A DNA stretch of 64,000 bases from NCBI GenBank assembly GCA_963920575.1, contig OY986969.1, positions 22,173,434-22,237,433 of the forward strand, read 5' to 3'. The stretch is from Narthecium ossifragum. Its lineage: Eukaryota; Streptophyta; Magnoliopsida; Dioscoreales; Nartheciaceae. Position numbers and translations under genes: made by a program. This document shows, in pieces, positions 11,007-27,599 of this stretch (within the stretch, counting starts at the first letter, position 1; each line of letters begins with the position of its first letter). Under the pieces are notes generated by a model. That model ran no database searches. It was given only the letters and a program-made list of their open reading frames with translations, and was not told the origin of the DNA.

Positions 11007-12234
11007 ATGAAGATCCAGTGTGATGCGTGCGAGAAGGCGCCGGCGACCGTGATATGCTGCGCTGATGAGGCTGCGCTCTGCGCGAGCTGCGACATGGAGA
11101 TCCATGCTGCCAACAAGCTTGCAAGCAAGCATCAGAGGCTTCTCCTTAATTGCCTATCCAACAAGCTCCCTAGATGTGATATCTGTCAAGTAATATGACT
11201 TACTGGATCCTCTCTCTTTAGCATCTCTGTTTGCAATCCTATGATCTCTTCTCAAGCTCTTGCAATTATATTATGTGGTTTAGCAACTTGATTTACACGT
11301 ACACTTGCTTAATTTCTTTCTGCAAGAAGATCTATGATTTTAGTAGATAATCAATAACATTATGCACAGACCCAGCCTTCGGGCTTAACTAATAATAATA
11401 AAAATAACGTCATGCACAGACGAAAGGCTCATTTTCCTGATCTTCAAAGTGTTTGAATAGTGCTTGGAAAATTTTATCTGAATCTGAAACATAGATTAAT
11501 TGTCGAAAGTGAACTGAAAAAGAACTCAAGCAATATCTGCAAAAGATTCTGAAACATTACATAAGATATGTGATACACCATTTTTTCTCTACCTTCTTTC
11601 AATGTGTTTGGTAGGAGAAGGCTGCATTTATATTCTGTGTGGAGGACAGAGCACTATTCTGCAGGGATTGCGACGAGCCAATTCACGTCGCCGGCAGCCT
11701 CTCCGGCGACCACCAGCGTTTCCTTGCTACCGGAATTCGGGTGGCAGTGAATTCATCGTGCAACAACGATGCCAAAATTGGTCATCCTGAGCCACCAAAT
11801 CACAGCTCTCTGCTCCATGCACCCAAAACTCCGTCATCCTTTCCGCAATCTGCATGGGCTGTCGATGAGTTCCTTCAGCTATCTGATTACGAATCAAGCG
11901 ACAAGGTAACAATCTAACCGCATGATGGCTTTTTTTCTCAGCAACAGGTACATGTTCTCAGAATGCACGTACGTATCATTGTCGTACGTACACTTGATTG
12001 CAGAAGGAGGCTTCAGGGGGTTTTGGAGAGCTGGAATGGTTTACGGACATTGATCTGTTTCATGAACAAGGGAGCAGCAAGGGAGGCTTGGCTGCAGCTG
12101 AGGTCCCTCAGCTTCCCATCTCTCATCCAGGCATTGCAGCCTTGAACAGACCTGCCAAATCCAACATACCTTTCAAGAAGGCAAGAGTTCAGCTTCCTGA
12201 TGAGGAGTACTTCACTGTCCCTGATCTTGGGTAA
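11007..12234 (+). CDS. BBX24: Double B-box zinc-finger protein, BBX24/STO-like
   Basis: Nuclear regulator of light signalling; in Arabidopsis the BBX24/25 (STO/STH) proteins bind HY5 and COP1. Exons 11007-11189, 11615-11905 and 12004-12234, all GT-AG and phase 0, give 234 residues against about 248 in Arabidopsis STO. B-box 1 is residues 5-47 (CDACEKAPATVICCADEAAL, then CASCD and H..H). B-box 2 is about 56-98 (CDICQEKAAFIFCVEDRAL). A conserved PQSAWAVDEFLQLSDYES block follows. A basic PFKKARV and the C-terminal EEYFTVPDLG, the Val-Pro pair typical of COP1-binding STO proteins, end the protein. Intron 1 holds a tiny LINE-tail insertion at 11372-11402. BBX25 is the alternative assignment; BBX20-22 lack this C-terminus. 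Confidence 0.92.
11372..11402 (+). mobile_element. Minute LINE 3'-tail insertion in BBX intron 1
   Basis: About 31 bases (CCAGCCTTC then GGGCTTAACTAAT then AATAATA/AAAA) lie between two near-identical 19-base direct repeats, 11353-11371 and 11403-11421, which differ at two positions. The tail matches the 3' end of the LINE at 8640-8668. This looks like a target-primed insertion aborted after copying only the 3' end. Confidence 0.7.
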
Positions 12235-12525
12235 CTGCAAAATATGGAGGCGGGGCAGAGAGACAGAGAGTTTTGGCTTCTTTTCATGGAAAATGTGGGT
12301 GGATCCATATATTCAGATTGCATATCTCCCTTATGTAGACATCATATGTGCTAAAAAGGTTGCATTTGGTATTGTTCGCTAATCTTTGCTGAGCCTTTTT
12401 CTTTTCTTTTCTATTTAGGTTTTGACAAGTTTTTTGAGTCGATATCTTGTTCCAATTAAAACTATTTTGATAATTGCTCATTTCCTCATAATTGAGGATA
12501 GTACTAAGCTTGCGGGTGAGTATTA
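12235..12525 (+). other. BBX gene 3' UTR and flank
   Basis: Non-coding sequence downstream of the BBX24-like stop codon. No distinct element was seen apart from T-rich runs around 12395-12440. Confidence 0.4.
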
Positions 12526-12708
12526 GCTCCCGTTTGGTACGAGAATAAGTTTCAAGAATAACCTTTAATCCGGGTTAAAAGGGAAATATTCTTGAAATAT
12601 TCTTGAATCCACTACTTATTTCACCCGTTATCATTACAAAATTATTCTCAAAACCTAAAATAAAAACGCTTAACCTGAAATAAAGTTAACCCCGTACCAA
12701 ACGAGGCC
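12526..12708. mobile_element. Tourist/PIF-Harbinger-like MITE, 183 bp
   Basis: The ends are inverted: GCTCCCGTTTGGTACG on the left, and GGCCTCGTTTGGTACG read from the right. It is flanked by TTA (12523-12525) and TAA (12709-12711), close to the 3-bp TWA target of this superfamily. The interior is AT-rich and non-coding. Confidence 0.7.
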
Positions 12709-12711
12709 TAA

Positions 12712-13167
12712 AAGAACATAATCAGCCACTCTAATTCTGTATTTTTTTTTTCTCAGGAATTCCGGGATTATAAAAGCAATACACTATAGTGCTTCCCCAA
12801 AAATAACATCATCAAGTAAAACCTTCTTTATGGAGACAAAGGCATAAAGCAGTCATTACACAGCAAATTTTGATCTATTAAATTAGTAGTTTAAGATGCA
12901 GAATTGTCACAAAGGAATTGAATATACATAAATCTGTTTCATTACTTGGAAATGCAGATATATAACACACTAAAAGTACAGTTGAGTCATTTAAACCCAC
13001 TCCCTATTAGTGTTTGCAAAGCTGGGTCTCTATAATCAGCTAGATCACCATCCGCCATTAGGTCTGGAGAAAAAAGATCAGCTTCCTGTGTCATAAGAGT
13101 CAATGAGATCATAGATATGCATTCAGCAGAGGATTTTGTCTGAATTGTCTTCACTCCATGGTTCTGA
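12712..13167. other. Convergent 3' flank between BBX24-like and TRM5
   Basis: No gene. The two genes converge here, so the stretch should hold the TRM5 3' UTR (minus strand) at its right side. Confidence 0.4.
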
Positions 13168-18725
<5,558 letters not shown>

Positions 18726-18932
18726 CTCCTCTTCCACACTCCTTCCCCCTATCCTTCTTCTTCTCCTCCTCCTCCTCGCCTCTATCAGAGGTTCGGTTCA
18801 TAGACTTCGACCCCGTCTCTTGGCGGCGTTGGAGCAAAGATTGATGGATGGGTTTCAAGATCCGATAAAAGTGCCTCTCTAAGATCCTATAAGTGCTGTA
18901 GCGGATTCACTCCGGCGTGGGATCAGCTATCT
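18726..18932 (-). promoter_or_regulatory. TRM5 upstream region
   Basis: Short non-coding interval between the TRM5 start codon and the transposon edge at 18933. The TRM5 reading frame stays open some way upstream of 18725, so a longer N-terminus with a non-ATG start cannot be ruled out. No clear TATA box. Confidence 0.35.
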
Positions 18933-20050
18933 GGCCTCATTTGGTCGTGGAATAGTCTATCCCGAATTAGATGGGATAGGGATTAGTAACCCGGGATAAG
19001 TTAGATAAATTTTATCCCACCTTGATGTTTGGTTGAAAAAGTGGGGATAACGAGGTAATGATTACTTGAGATTGGTGAGGTATAAAATAAATTAATAATA
19101 TTGGATGAAAAAAGTGGAATAGGAATAGGGATTGATGTGGTGAAAAGTAAATTAATAATATTAATACTTTAATTAATAATGTGATAATACATAAATATTC
19201 ACCTTGGTTTTAATAAATTACTTAATAATATGATAATACATATTATATTAATTAAAGTATAATATTACCACCTCACCCGTCCTTTTCGACGCCTCCTCCT
19301 GCTAATCCCTCTCATATCAACGCCCACTTATTTGCCATATCCTGCAGACGCCCGCTCCTCCGCCATCGTCAGCATCGATGCCCGCCTGTCCTCCACCGGG
19401 TCGTATGGCTCGATGGTGTTGGGTGCATTCTTGTCGGCACCGTGGCCTTCGGCAACGAACACGTGACCTCCACATACAGCGAATGCGAAAAAGGATCGCA
19501 TCGCCACATGGCATAGCATGATAACATGGCATGGTTATACACACCATTGCATCCTCATGCTGACCCATTTATATTAATATAATAATATTTTTTATTTTTA
19601 TTTTTTTATTATAAATATAATAATTAATTTATTATATTAATTTATACACATCAATGAGCTACCTTTTCTATTATTAATTTATACACATCAATGAGCTACC
19701 TTTTCTATTATTAATTTATATTAATTTATATCATTAACTTATACACATCAATGAGCTACCTTTTCTATTATTAATTTATATTATTAATTTAATTTTGGAT
19801 TGGTGAGGTATAAAGTAAATTAATAATATTGGATGAAAAAGGTAGGATATGAATAGGAATTGGTGAGGTGGAAAGTAGATGAGGTGGAAAGTAGACGGGG
19901 GTAGGTGTGGTTTGGGGGGTTTTTGCATAAAACCCCCTCTAATCCTGGGATTAGGAATCCCAGGATAAACCTTATCCCCGAGTGGGGATAAGGCCCTGTT
20001 TGGGTGTTATCCCGGGATTGGTTGCCCTTATCCCAGTACCAAACAAGGCC
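18933..20050. mobile_element. PIF/Harbinger-like non-autonomous element, 1.1 kb
   Basis: The left end reads GGCCTCATTTGG and the right end, on the other strand, GGCCTTGTTTGGTAC. Subterminal sequence such as ATCCC(G)GG is shared in inverted form, and a second GGCCCTGTTTGGGTG copy at about 19990 suggests a nested or duplicated end. The interior is AT-rich, with three copies of an ATACACATCAATGAGCTACC unit (19644, 19681, 19741) and no transposase. Flanking trinucleotides do not match cleanly. Confidence 0.6.
19644..19780. repeat. Tandem repeat with ATACACATCAATGAGCTACC units
   Basis: Three copies start at 19644, 19681 and 19741, with 37 bases between the first two and 60 between the last two. 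They lie within the element at 18933-20050. Confidence 0.85.
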
Positions 20051-20189
20051 TAAGTGGCGCCTTTGGTTGGTTGGCTGCTTCGAGTGGCCAAATCGGATCG
20101 TTCTGAACTATAAGATTTTGGGTTTGGGTTGAGTCGTCTATGACAAATTGGACTTAACTCAACTATGATTTTGGAATCGAAATCTGTAA

Positions 20190-20517
20190 GGGTCAGGCTA
20201 AATACATCGCACAAAATACTAAGTACACCGCATCATTTTTTTGTTCGGTTTTTAAAAACCGAACATTATGTTGTATGGTTCGATCGGTAACAACCGAATC
20301 ATGTAATTTTTATCATGTAAAAATCGATCAGTAATAACCGAACCATGCAATTTTTATCATGTAAAAATCGATCAGTAACAATCGAATCATGTAATTACCG
20401 ATCGAACCATACAAGATAGAGTTTGGTTTTTAAAATCCGATTACATGTTTGATTTTTTAAATCCGAACAAAACGGTGCGGTGTACTTAGCGATTCTCACG
20501 GTGTATTTAACCTTACC
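20190..20517. mobile_element. Small MULE-like MITE, 328 bp
   Basis: The inverted ends are GGGTCAGGCTAAATACATCG on the left and GGTAAGGTTAAATACACCG read from the right. Flanks AATCTGTAA (20181-20189) and AATCTGAAA (20518-20526) agree at 8 of 9 bases, the 9-bp target size of Mutator-like elements. Inside, TACTAAGTACACCGC recurs in inverted form and the palindrome GTTCGGTTTTTAAAAACCG sits near each end. The terminal pattern is shared with the element at 49330-50321. Confidence 0.75.
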
Positions 20518-20526
20518 AATCTGAAA

Positions 20527-21365
20527 ATGTTCCAACTCTTACCGGCATCAAAGATCATCCTCGATTTGTACGATACTAAAATTTCCCATCAAATCCGTGA
20601 TTGATCCTTGTCCAATCAAATAATAAAATAAAAATGATTCAGATCAATTATAGTTTTCTTCAATTGATTGATGAATAAATCAAATGATACGGCTGAGTCA
20701 TCACATCTAAACAATCAAACATACTTATCAGACGCTTGGATGTACATACGGCTCGTCGCTCATTGCAGTACTAGCTCCAATGGAACTATAGTCTATGCCT
20801 AGTCCTCAATGATCAACAAGAAGCAGGAGAGATTGGTGACCATCATATCTTCTGCAGTTATTTCATAAGAATATTCAATCAGAATCTCTGCCAAGAAGCT
20901 AAATATACCAGCAACCAAATGCATTCATTTATCGTGTCAAGAGAGCATTACCATAAAAGAGGAGAACAACAACACGGATATGCATAGGTCTTGTCTAGTG
21001 CTGCATTATGTAACATATCAAATAAAAAGGAAAAGCGTACATCTATACTCACCCATTATGTAAAACATTACATTTTCAGAAAACCACCGCCCATATATAT
21101 ATGGTTAATCTTTACTGCAACCAAACCATGTGATGCTGTTTACATTCATTGGGAATGAAGACTAGCCAGCTAGCCATACAAGAAAAGGGAGGTCTTCTGC
21201 AGCTCTCGTGAGCATTCTAATGGTTAAATATACTCACTATGCTCGCTCGCAGCTGAATATATACAAATTAAGATTCTGTACACACTACTTGTTGATCATG
21301 AAGACAGATTACATTGCTATATCGCTTTTAAAAAAAGTGATCAAATTGCAACGTCATCAGAGATC
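20527..21365. other. Intergenic, 3' flank of the response regulator
   Basis: No gene seen. The right portion should include the response-regulator 3' UTR on the minus strand. Confidence 0.4.
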
Positions 21366-22084
21366 TTAATCCAACCCATACTTAGCAAGAATCCCAAGCA
21401 AAACCTCTTTAGACAGCGGCTGCAAGAAGAAGTTATCAAGTTATTAGAAGACTAATTAATCAAACTCTTCTTACACAGATATAGTTGTTAATTAAGATTG
21501 ATTCATGAGTACATACATAGTATGTGAGAGAAAGGTACCTTGGTGTGGAAGTCATCGGCTCCGGCATGAAAGAAGAGATGTCTATCCGAAGGCGAGTCGT
21601 CTCCGGAGAGTGCCACTATCGGAGTCATCACCTCCAGTGATCTCAGCTGCTTTGTGGTCTGGAAACGCAGACATGGTGGAACACCAGTTCCAGCTTAATC
21701 TTATACAAGTTAATGACCAATTCACACGTAGTACATACGCATTGTTATTAATCACCTCGTGTCCATCCATTACTGGCATGTCCTTGTCCATGAGCACAAG
21801 ATCATAGCTTCTCCCTTGCAGAAACAAGTCCACGGCCGCTTGCCCGTTCTCCGCCTCGTCCAGCGCTACGCCCACCTCTCTCGCCACCACCTGCGTCCAG
21901 AGGCCATCATGCACGCATAACTCTGCAGCTAGTCACCTACGTTATACGCACGTAAAATGCAAAACATGCATTCCAAAAGGAAGAATATATTGTACTGAGT
22001 TGCAGAAAGATGGATATGTTGTTTGGCTACCCTCTTAATCTCATCATCCTCCACTAACAGAATCCTCGGACGTCCGGCGGCCAT
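21366..22084 (-). CDS. Stand-alone two-component response regulator (type-C ARR22/24-like)
   Basis: A receiver domain with no output domain; such proteins accept or drain phosphate from His-phosphotransfer proteins in cytokinin-type phosphorelays. Minus-strand exons 22031-22084, 21756-21890, 21539-21658 and 21366-21419, all GT-AG and phase 0, give 120 residues. Key residues are all present: the acidic pair in LLVEDDE (D13, D14), the phospho-acceptor D53 in LVLMDKDMPVMDG, S81 in IVALSGD and K103 in FHTKPLSKE. The LMDKDMP motif is typical of type-C rather than type-A regulators. Helix 1 is about four residues shorter than usual; an alternative acceptor upstream of exon 2 would lengthen it by ten (LCVHDGLWTQ), so that junction is the least certain. 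Confidence 0.88.
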
Positions 22085-22380
22085 GAAGGAACTAATAAGA
22101 ATTTTGGCCAGAATGCTAGCTAGGCAAAAGATGGGAGTTTTCCCGGAGGTGGTGGCGCTTATAAAATCCTTGGGCTGGACCGACCGAAACGGCCACATTC
22201 TGGCATCGCTGAGGCGGCCACGCAACCATTTTCCGATTAGGGAAATCCACTTTAATCAATTCTCCTCTCCTCCCATTGTTGACGGTCTTCCACTGCTACC
22301 TAATAAGTGCCATTAATGTTTGAATGCTTCAACTAGGCTATAGCCAGTTACTAGTAAGGCAACGAGGGTGACCGGAACGT
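22085..22380 (-). promoter_or_regulatory. Response regulator upstream region
   Basis: Non-coding sequence between the response-regulator start and the gypsy LTR. A GGACCGACCGAAACGG-like GC-rich stretch lies at about 22173. No clear TATA box. Confidence 0.3.
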
Positions 22381-23786
22381 TGTAAGCAAAACATCCTCAA
22401 ACATATATGCGAACATATTCCCCATAATTGGCATGAGGAATTTTAAAGATGGCACGGCGGACCGGGCCAAAAAAAAAAGCGACACGCCATGACGGAATTC
22501 TATCGAGCGGGATGTGCGGAGAGGCAACCAGGGAGGCGCACAAGCAATATGCGCGCACCAAAAGAACTTGGTGCGCGACATGATGCGACGCGACATGTCG
22601 CGGAGCGGCATAGCGCGACGCACGCGCGGCACGGCGACACTCAAGTCCGAGTGAGACTAGGAATCCTAGTTCGACTATGACTCCAATTCTTAATGCCACT
22701 AGGACTTGACACATCTTGGCAAGGGTCATGGCGAGGATTGGCACGGGCGAAAACTTAGATGACGCGCAAGTCCTAGTCGAACTAGGACTCGGCGTGCCAT
22801 GATACGGCCGGCAAGACGCGCGATGCCATCGGGAGCAATCTAGCTGTGCAAAAGCCTTAATTCTAGTTGGATTGGAATCATGGAAGGACTTGACGCGGTA
22901 AATGAAGGATTTGGCACGGGAGAAGTCCAAGTTGCTCGAGAGTTCTAATGGGACTAGGACTTGACTTGCCAGGCGAAAGGCAGTTAGGCGATGGAGGCCA
23001 AACTGTATGTGTCATTGGACTAATTCCACTTGGCTTAGGTCTCCAGCATAGGATGACACGACAAATATGGAATATGGCAGGGGGAAGTCGAACTTGGCTC
23101 ACGGAAATAGGAATGTGTCCTATTTCGAGCCAAAGTGCGACGGATCTTAAGCAAGAGCTACCTTTGGCAAGTCTTAACTCATGTAAGAGTCCAAGTAATC
23201 TAGGGAGCTTTTTAATTGGTTGATTGCATGTTTGGGTAAGCATGAAATTTAGGACTTTGAGTTGGACCAAGGGACTTGACTTGTTGGAGCAATTCATGAA
23301 CTCTCCTCTATATAAGGAGTACGGCGCCCAGATGTGGGATCATCTGGGTTATGGGCAAGCTCATGGATTGAAGATTCATGAGGGATTGAGAGATCATAAG
23401 GTAGAAGAATTGGGTGATTCTTCTAGGGTTTTGGGTTAAGAGCTTCTTGTATTGAGAGTGATTATACTCCAAGGGATTGGGGGCGAGAGAAGAGTGCTCT
23501 TGTAATCAATAGTCAATAAAGGAGTTGGGGTCTCATCCCTTACCCTAAATTCGTGTGGATACTTGTGATTGTGTAAGGCAAAAAGAGAGTTGGTCAAGAG
23601 ACGATCGGGTTGTTGGGCGGAGTGCACAAGGAGTGCACAAGCAGTGCACAGACAGTGTGCAGACGACATGCGAGCGGAGCACAAGCGCCACGTGGACAGT
23701 GGTGTGCACGGCTCAACGAGGGGTCTCTTGGCGGCATCACCGGGCAAAAGTAAGGCGAAAATTTATCTTCCCTTTTACCCCGTGAT
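22381..23786 (+). mobile_element. Gypsy-type 5' LTR (about 1.4 kb)
   Basis: The right edge is fixed by the primer-binding site at 23790. The left edge is tentative, at TGTAAGC (22381). A TATATAAGG at 23309-23317 fits an LTR promoter, and an AATAAAG at about 23515 fits its poly(A) signal. The 22620-22940 part has repeated ACTAGGACT-type boxes in both orientations. Sequence and promoter differ from the Tekay/Del-like LTRs elsewhere in the window. Confidence 0.6.
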
Positions 23787-23789
23787 AAT

Positions 23790-23807
23790 TGGTATCAGAG
23801 CCAGGTT
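23790..23807 (+). other. Primer-binding site, initiator tRNA-Met
   Basis: TGGTATCAGAGCCAGGTT complements the last 18 bases of plant initiator tRNA-Met, including CCA. It lies a few bases after the LTR end. Confidence 0.85.
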
Positions 23808-23930
23808 GTGGCATGGCAAGCAGCGAAGGAGGGGCTGATCGCTTGGCGCCAGGGGCAGATCGCTTGGGGCCATTAATTGCGTTGGTGGGGGCAGCCAGCG
23901 GATGGGGCGTCGACTTAAGTCTTAGCTCGT

Positions 23931-24633
23931 TTGGAGGACATGAAGGCAACACTTGCAACTCGAGCGGAGGAGTTGCAAGAGTTGAAGGAGTTGATTGAAG
24001 CGCGCGACAGAGAGATCGACAGAAGGACCCGAGAAGCAACGGAAACTTCAAGGACTCTGGGCACTCTTATTGAGCAAATCACGAATCGACTTGAGGACGA
24101 GCTAATGGTTCTCAAGCGTGTGATTCGCAACGGAGGGGCCGCTGATCAACTAAAGCGCAGGAAGGTTCATGATCCGAAACCTTTCGATGGTGTTCAAATC
24201 AAGGAGTTGGAGAACTTCTTATGGGACATGGAGCAATACTTCGCAGCCACGGGGGTGACTTCAGAGGAGAAGTTAACGGTGGCGGCGATGTATTTGGTTG
24301 GGAGATGCCAAGTTGTGGTGGCGGACCAAGCTGGAGGATAACAGAGCCCACGGATCGGCCTGGCATCAGGATGTGGGAGGAGCTATGCAGAGAGTTGCGG
24401 GGTCAATTCTTACGTTGCAACACGGCCTGCGTTGCAAGAGAAGCTCTCCGTTCCTTGAAGCAAACGGGGCCTGTTCGAGACTATATAAAGGAGTTCAGTT
24501 CGTTGATATTGAGCATCAAGAACATGTCGGAGGAGGACATACTCTTTAATTTTCTTGCAGGACTTCAAGGCTGGGCGCAGTCGAAGCTGCGAAGACAAGG
24601 TGTTGCGGATCTTTCTGCAGCAATGGTGGCTGC
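23931..24633 (+). pseudogene. Gypsy Gag, frameshifted and truncated
   Basis: The first part has a coiled-coil-like N-terminus (RAEELQELKELIEARDREID), then KRRKVHDPKPFDGVQIKELE and FLWDMEQYFAATGV. The frame then shifts near 24300 to give GDAKLWWRTKLED, and shifts again near 24345 to MWEELCRELRGQFL, followed by ALRSLKQTGPVRDYIKEFSS and FNFLAGLQGWAQSKLRRQGV. This is the Retrotrans_gag domain. It ends abruptly at 24633, where another LTR begins. Two frameshifts plus the insertion make it non-functional. Confidence 0.8.
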
Positions 24634-26880
24634 TGTCACACCCCGACTCAGAAAATCCATTCGATCCATGGCGTGAGGGACCTAAACCTATTGAATCATC
24701 TCTGGTGCATTTATATAACAATTATGACAACTAATTTAAACAATTCCATCAGAGGGGCAACATAGTAATTTCTAATAAACTACTAACTATAACAGTTCCA
24801 GATTAACATCAAAGTAAGCAAGATTACATGATTATACAAACCTCAGAGTTATACAATTTACTCCTCGAATACAAATTTATAAACATATAATCCTCGAATA
24901 TGGAAATTATACATTTAATACATCTATCAAAAGTAATCTATAACAAAAGGAACTGCTGAAGCTGCCAACACCTCGGGATCCTCGAGAGCCTCCAGAAGTC
25001 ACTGCGCCACCAAAAGCATGTCCATGTGGTACTACAAAAGAAAAGCTGACGCCTGCACCTGCAAACGCAGCCCGGGTAGGAGTGAGCAACAAAGCTCAGC
25101 ATGAATCTTACGAGTGGCAATTCGGGTTCACGGGTCGGGTTCGGTTCGGATCGGGTCGAGCACCTATATCCCAACCCACATACCCAACCCGAACCCGACC
25201 CATTTAATAAACAGGTCATGTTTATAAACCCAAACCCAGCCCATCTATAGACGGGTCAACCCGACCCAACTAACCCGTTTATCTGTAAACAAAAGAGAAT
25301 TACAATTTACAATGCAGGGAGAAGCTCATCGGCGACGATGACCTCGAGCAGCTAGCAAGCGCCTGGAAGGTGGATCACACCTGGGGGTGGCCGAGAGAAG
25401 TCACGATCACCCGGTGGGCGGATCTGGTAGGTGGACGGCGCTGGGAGGCATCGGGTGCTAGACCCGATGGAGGAGCGGAGGATCTCGGAGGCAGGGGACT
25501 GGTCGGAGCGGCGACAGAGTGGGAAGAGGGGTCGCGGGTGGCCGAGATCAATGTCGCCATGTACCCCTTCACCTCCATCTTCCTAAGCCTAAGGTATGCC
25601 AAGGGTCCTATAACCCTATCGATGTCCCAATGGCTCCTGTTATGAAACCTCTCTTGAACATGTTACTATTAAGGCATCGAAACAGTAACATGCGGGATCA
25701 CCCTTATCCAGGCAGGGTTCCCATGCCTTTGGGACCCATCTCAGGAATGCATCGACAACCATCCTTATCGCTTGGTTTTGGAGAAACGACACAACCTCTA
25801 AACCCCAATAATATTATCATTCAGCCAACTAGACATTATCTCAAGAATACAGAGAATCAAACTCAAAAATCACGCCATAAACCTTATTACCCATCCTCAG
25901 TCCTAGAATTAGATCCGAGCTACCCGAGAGCCTCGGATTGACGACTGACCCATCGCCCACGCCTAACCTGAAATGCCTCTAATGCATACAGTACATGAAC
26001 CTACACAAGCATCTAACCTAAATGTCACTATATACCACAACAACATATAATAGTTTCAACAGTTAAGCTAAAAGCATGAAAGAGAATCAAACCTTATTCT
26101 CAACAAGAGTCATCACTACAATGTCGCTATACAATAACCTTTGGTGCAACACCGACACCCAACAGGCTAAGGTTCCAGAGTTACCCCGCATGTAACTGAC
26201 TAACAATACAACGATAAACCACTCAGCTAGGGTAACCACACAACCAAGCCATTCAAGCAATCAATCTACGCTAACACCCCCGACGCACGCCGACTATCAA
26301 TTCGGCTATTAATCAAAGCAGTAAAGGGGCACACTGTCAGCCTATTTATCCGTACTAATACAGAAGATATTGATCTTCTATCCAAGAAGATATCAATCTT
26401 CTACCTAAGAAGATCGATCTTTCATACGACGGTAAGGCCTATTCAAGAAGATTGATCTTCTCTCATAAGAAGATCTTCTCTCATAAGAAGATCGATCCTT
26501 CATCCGACGGTAGGCATATTCAAGCTAAAAGATCGATCTTCTTTCAATGAAGATCGATCCTTCAACGACGGTTACTATTCACATGAATAGTAATGAAAAT
26601 CCAATTCCTTGTAATTGATCCATCAAAACATATCCGAATGAAACCAAACTCTGCAGGGAGATACAATTGGGGCCTTGGCCATTATATGATGATTGTGAAG
26701 TAAGTTTGGGCCATCTTCCGCATTTGCTGGATGATATCTGGACCATACTGCTTGAAAAATGGGAGGCAAAAAGGACGTTCTGATTGTTTAATAGATCCCA
26801 CGTGTTATTGGACAGGTTTGATGGGCTATGAAAATTATATCTAGAACGTGATTTTGGCATCAATGTGATGCACGATCACG
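24634..26880 (-). mobile_element. Gypsy LTR inserted in the gag (minus orientation)
   Basis: The left edge is sharp: TGTCACACCCCGACTCAG at 24634 interrupts the gag, matching in form the 3' end of the other long LTRs read on the minus strand. The shared box (CGCCTGCACCTGCAAACGC, then CAGCCCGGGTAGG) is at 25049-25083 and a GATCGATC-type palindrome cluster is at 26360-26570. The right edge is estimated from the spacing seen in the solo LTR at 44499-46882; no matching target duplication was found. An hAT-like scrap at 25108-25290 may be nested in it. Confidence 0.55.
25108..25290. mobile_element. Possible hAT-type MITE fragment
   Basis: GGCAATTCGGGTTCACGGGT followed by CCAACCC/CCCGACCC-rich sequence resembles a dispersed plant family whose ends read GGCAATT plus GGGT-rich arms. 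The right end is not clear. Confidence 0.35.
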
Positions 26881-27253
26881 AAGGAGATGAAGTGGATTCT
26901 TATCTAGTAAGCGATTTCTAGTTTTTTTATATAGTAAATTTTAGGTCTTATTTGGTAATGATTTCTGTCATTTCTAGCTTTTTGATTTATAAGCTCTTAT
27001 TTGGTAATAGATTTATAGGGATTTGTTTTAAGGTATTGTCTGGTGGTAATCGATTTCCATATTATCCATCTCTTGCATATTTCTAGCTTTTTCATAGTGT
27101 ATTTCAGGTCTTATTTGGTAATGGATGTCTACGCTATATGAATTGATTTCTACTGTGACATATTTGGTATCGATTCTTGATTTCTAGGTCATTCTAATTT
27201 CCGTCCTGTTATTAACCTGTTACAGAAAGCCTATCGATCGTGGGCAGATTCGT
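26881..27253. repeat. T-rich region with degenerate repeats
   Basis: TCTTATTTGGTAAT recurs at about 26945, 26995 and 27110, and TTTCTAGCTTTTT at about 26973 and 27080, indicating an old, diverged duplication of about 135-165 bases. No coding content. Confidence 0.6.
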
Positions 27254-27599
27254 TTAAGGCATGTTTGGATGACAAGAATGGGGGTGAATCCGCCGAATGG
27301 GGGGAATGGATGGATTCCGGATTCCATATTCAGATGTTTGGCTCGCTGAGGTTAATTGGAATCCATGGAATCCGACATCCATCGGATTCCATTTTTAGTG
27401 AATCGCGGCGTCCGCTCGAATCGAGCGGACGCCGTTCCGCATGCCTTTCCGAATCCGCATATGTGGCGGGCCCACATCCATCGCGTTCCTCATCCCATTT
27501 CCAACCCCTTAGACCCCGATAGTGAGAGGGAAGGCGAAGAGAGGCGGTCGGGATCTCGAGCTTTCCTCGTTCCGCCGGCCGGGATCTCGAGTGTCCCTT

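Noticed and set aside
19317..19568. Minus-strand frame in the element at 18933-20050
   Set aside because: No transposase motif or other domain; GC-rich filler of a non-autonomous element.
23790..23807. Possible tRNA-Met gene fragment
   Set aside because: Only the last 18 bases match, directly after an LTR, so it is a primer-binding site.
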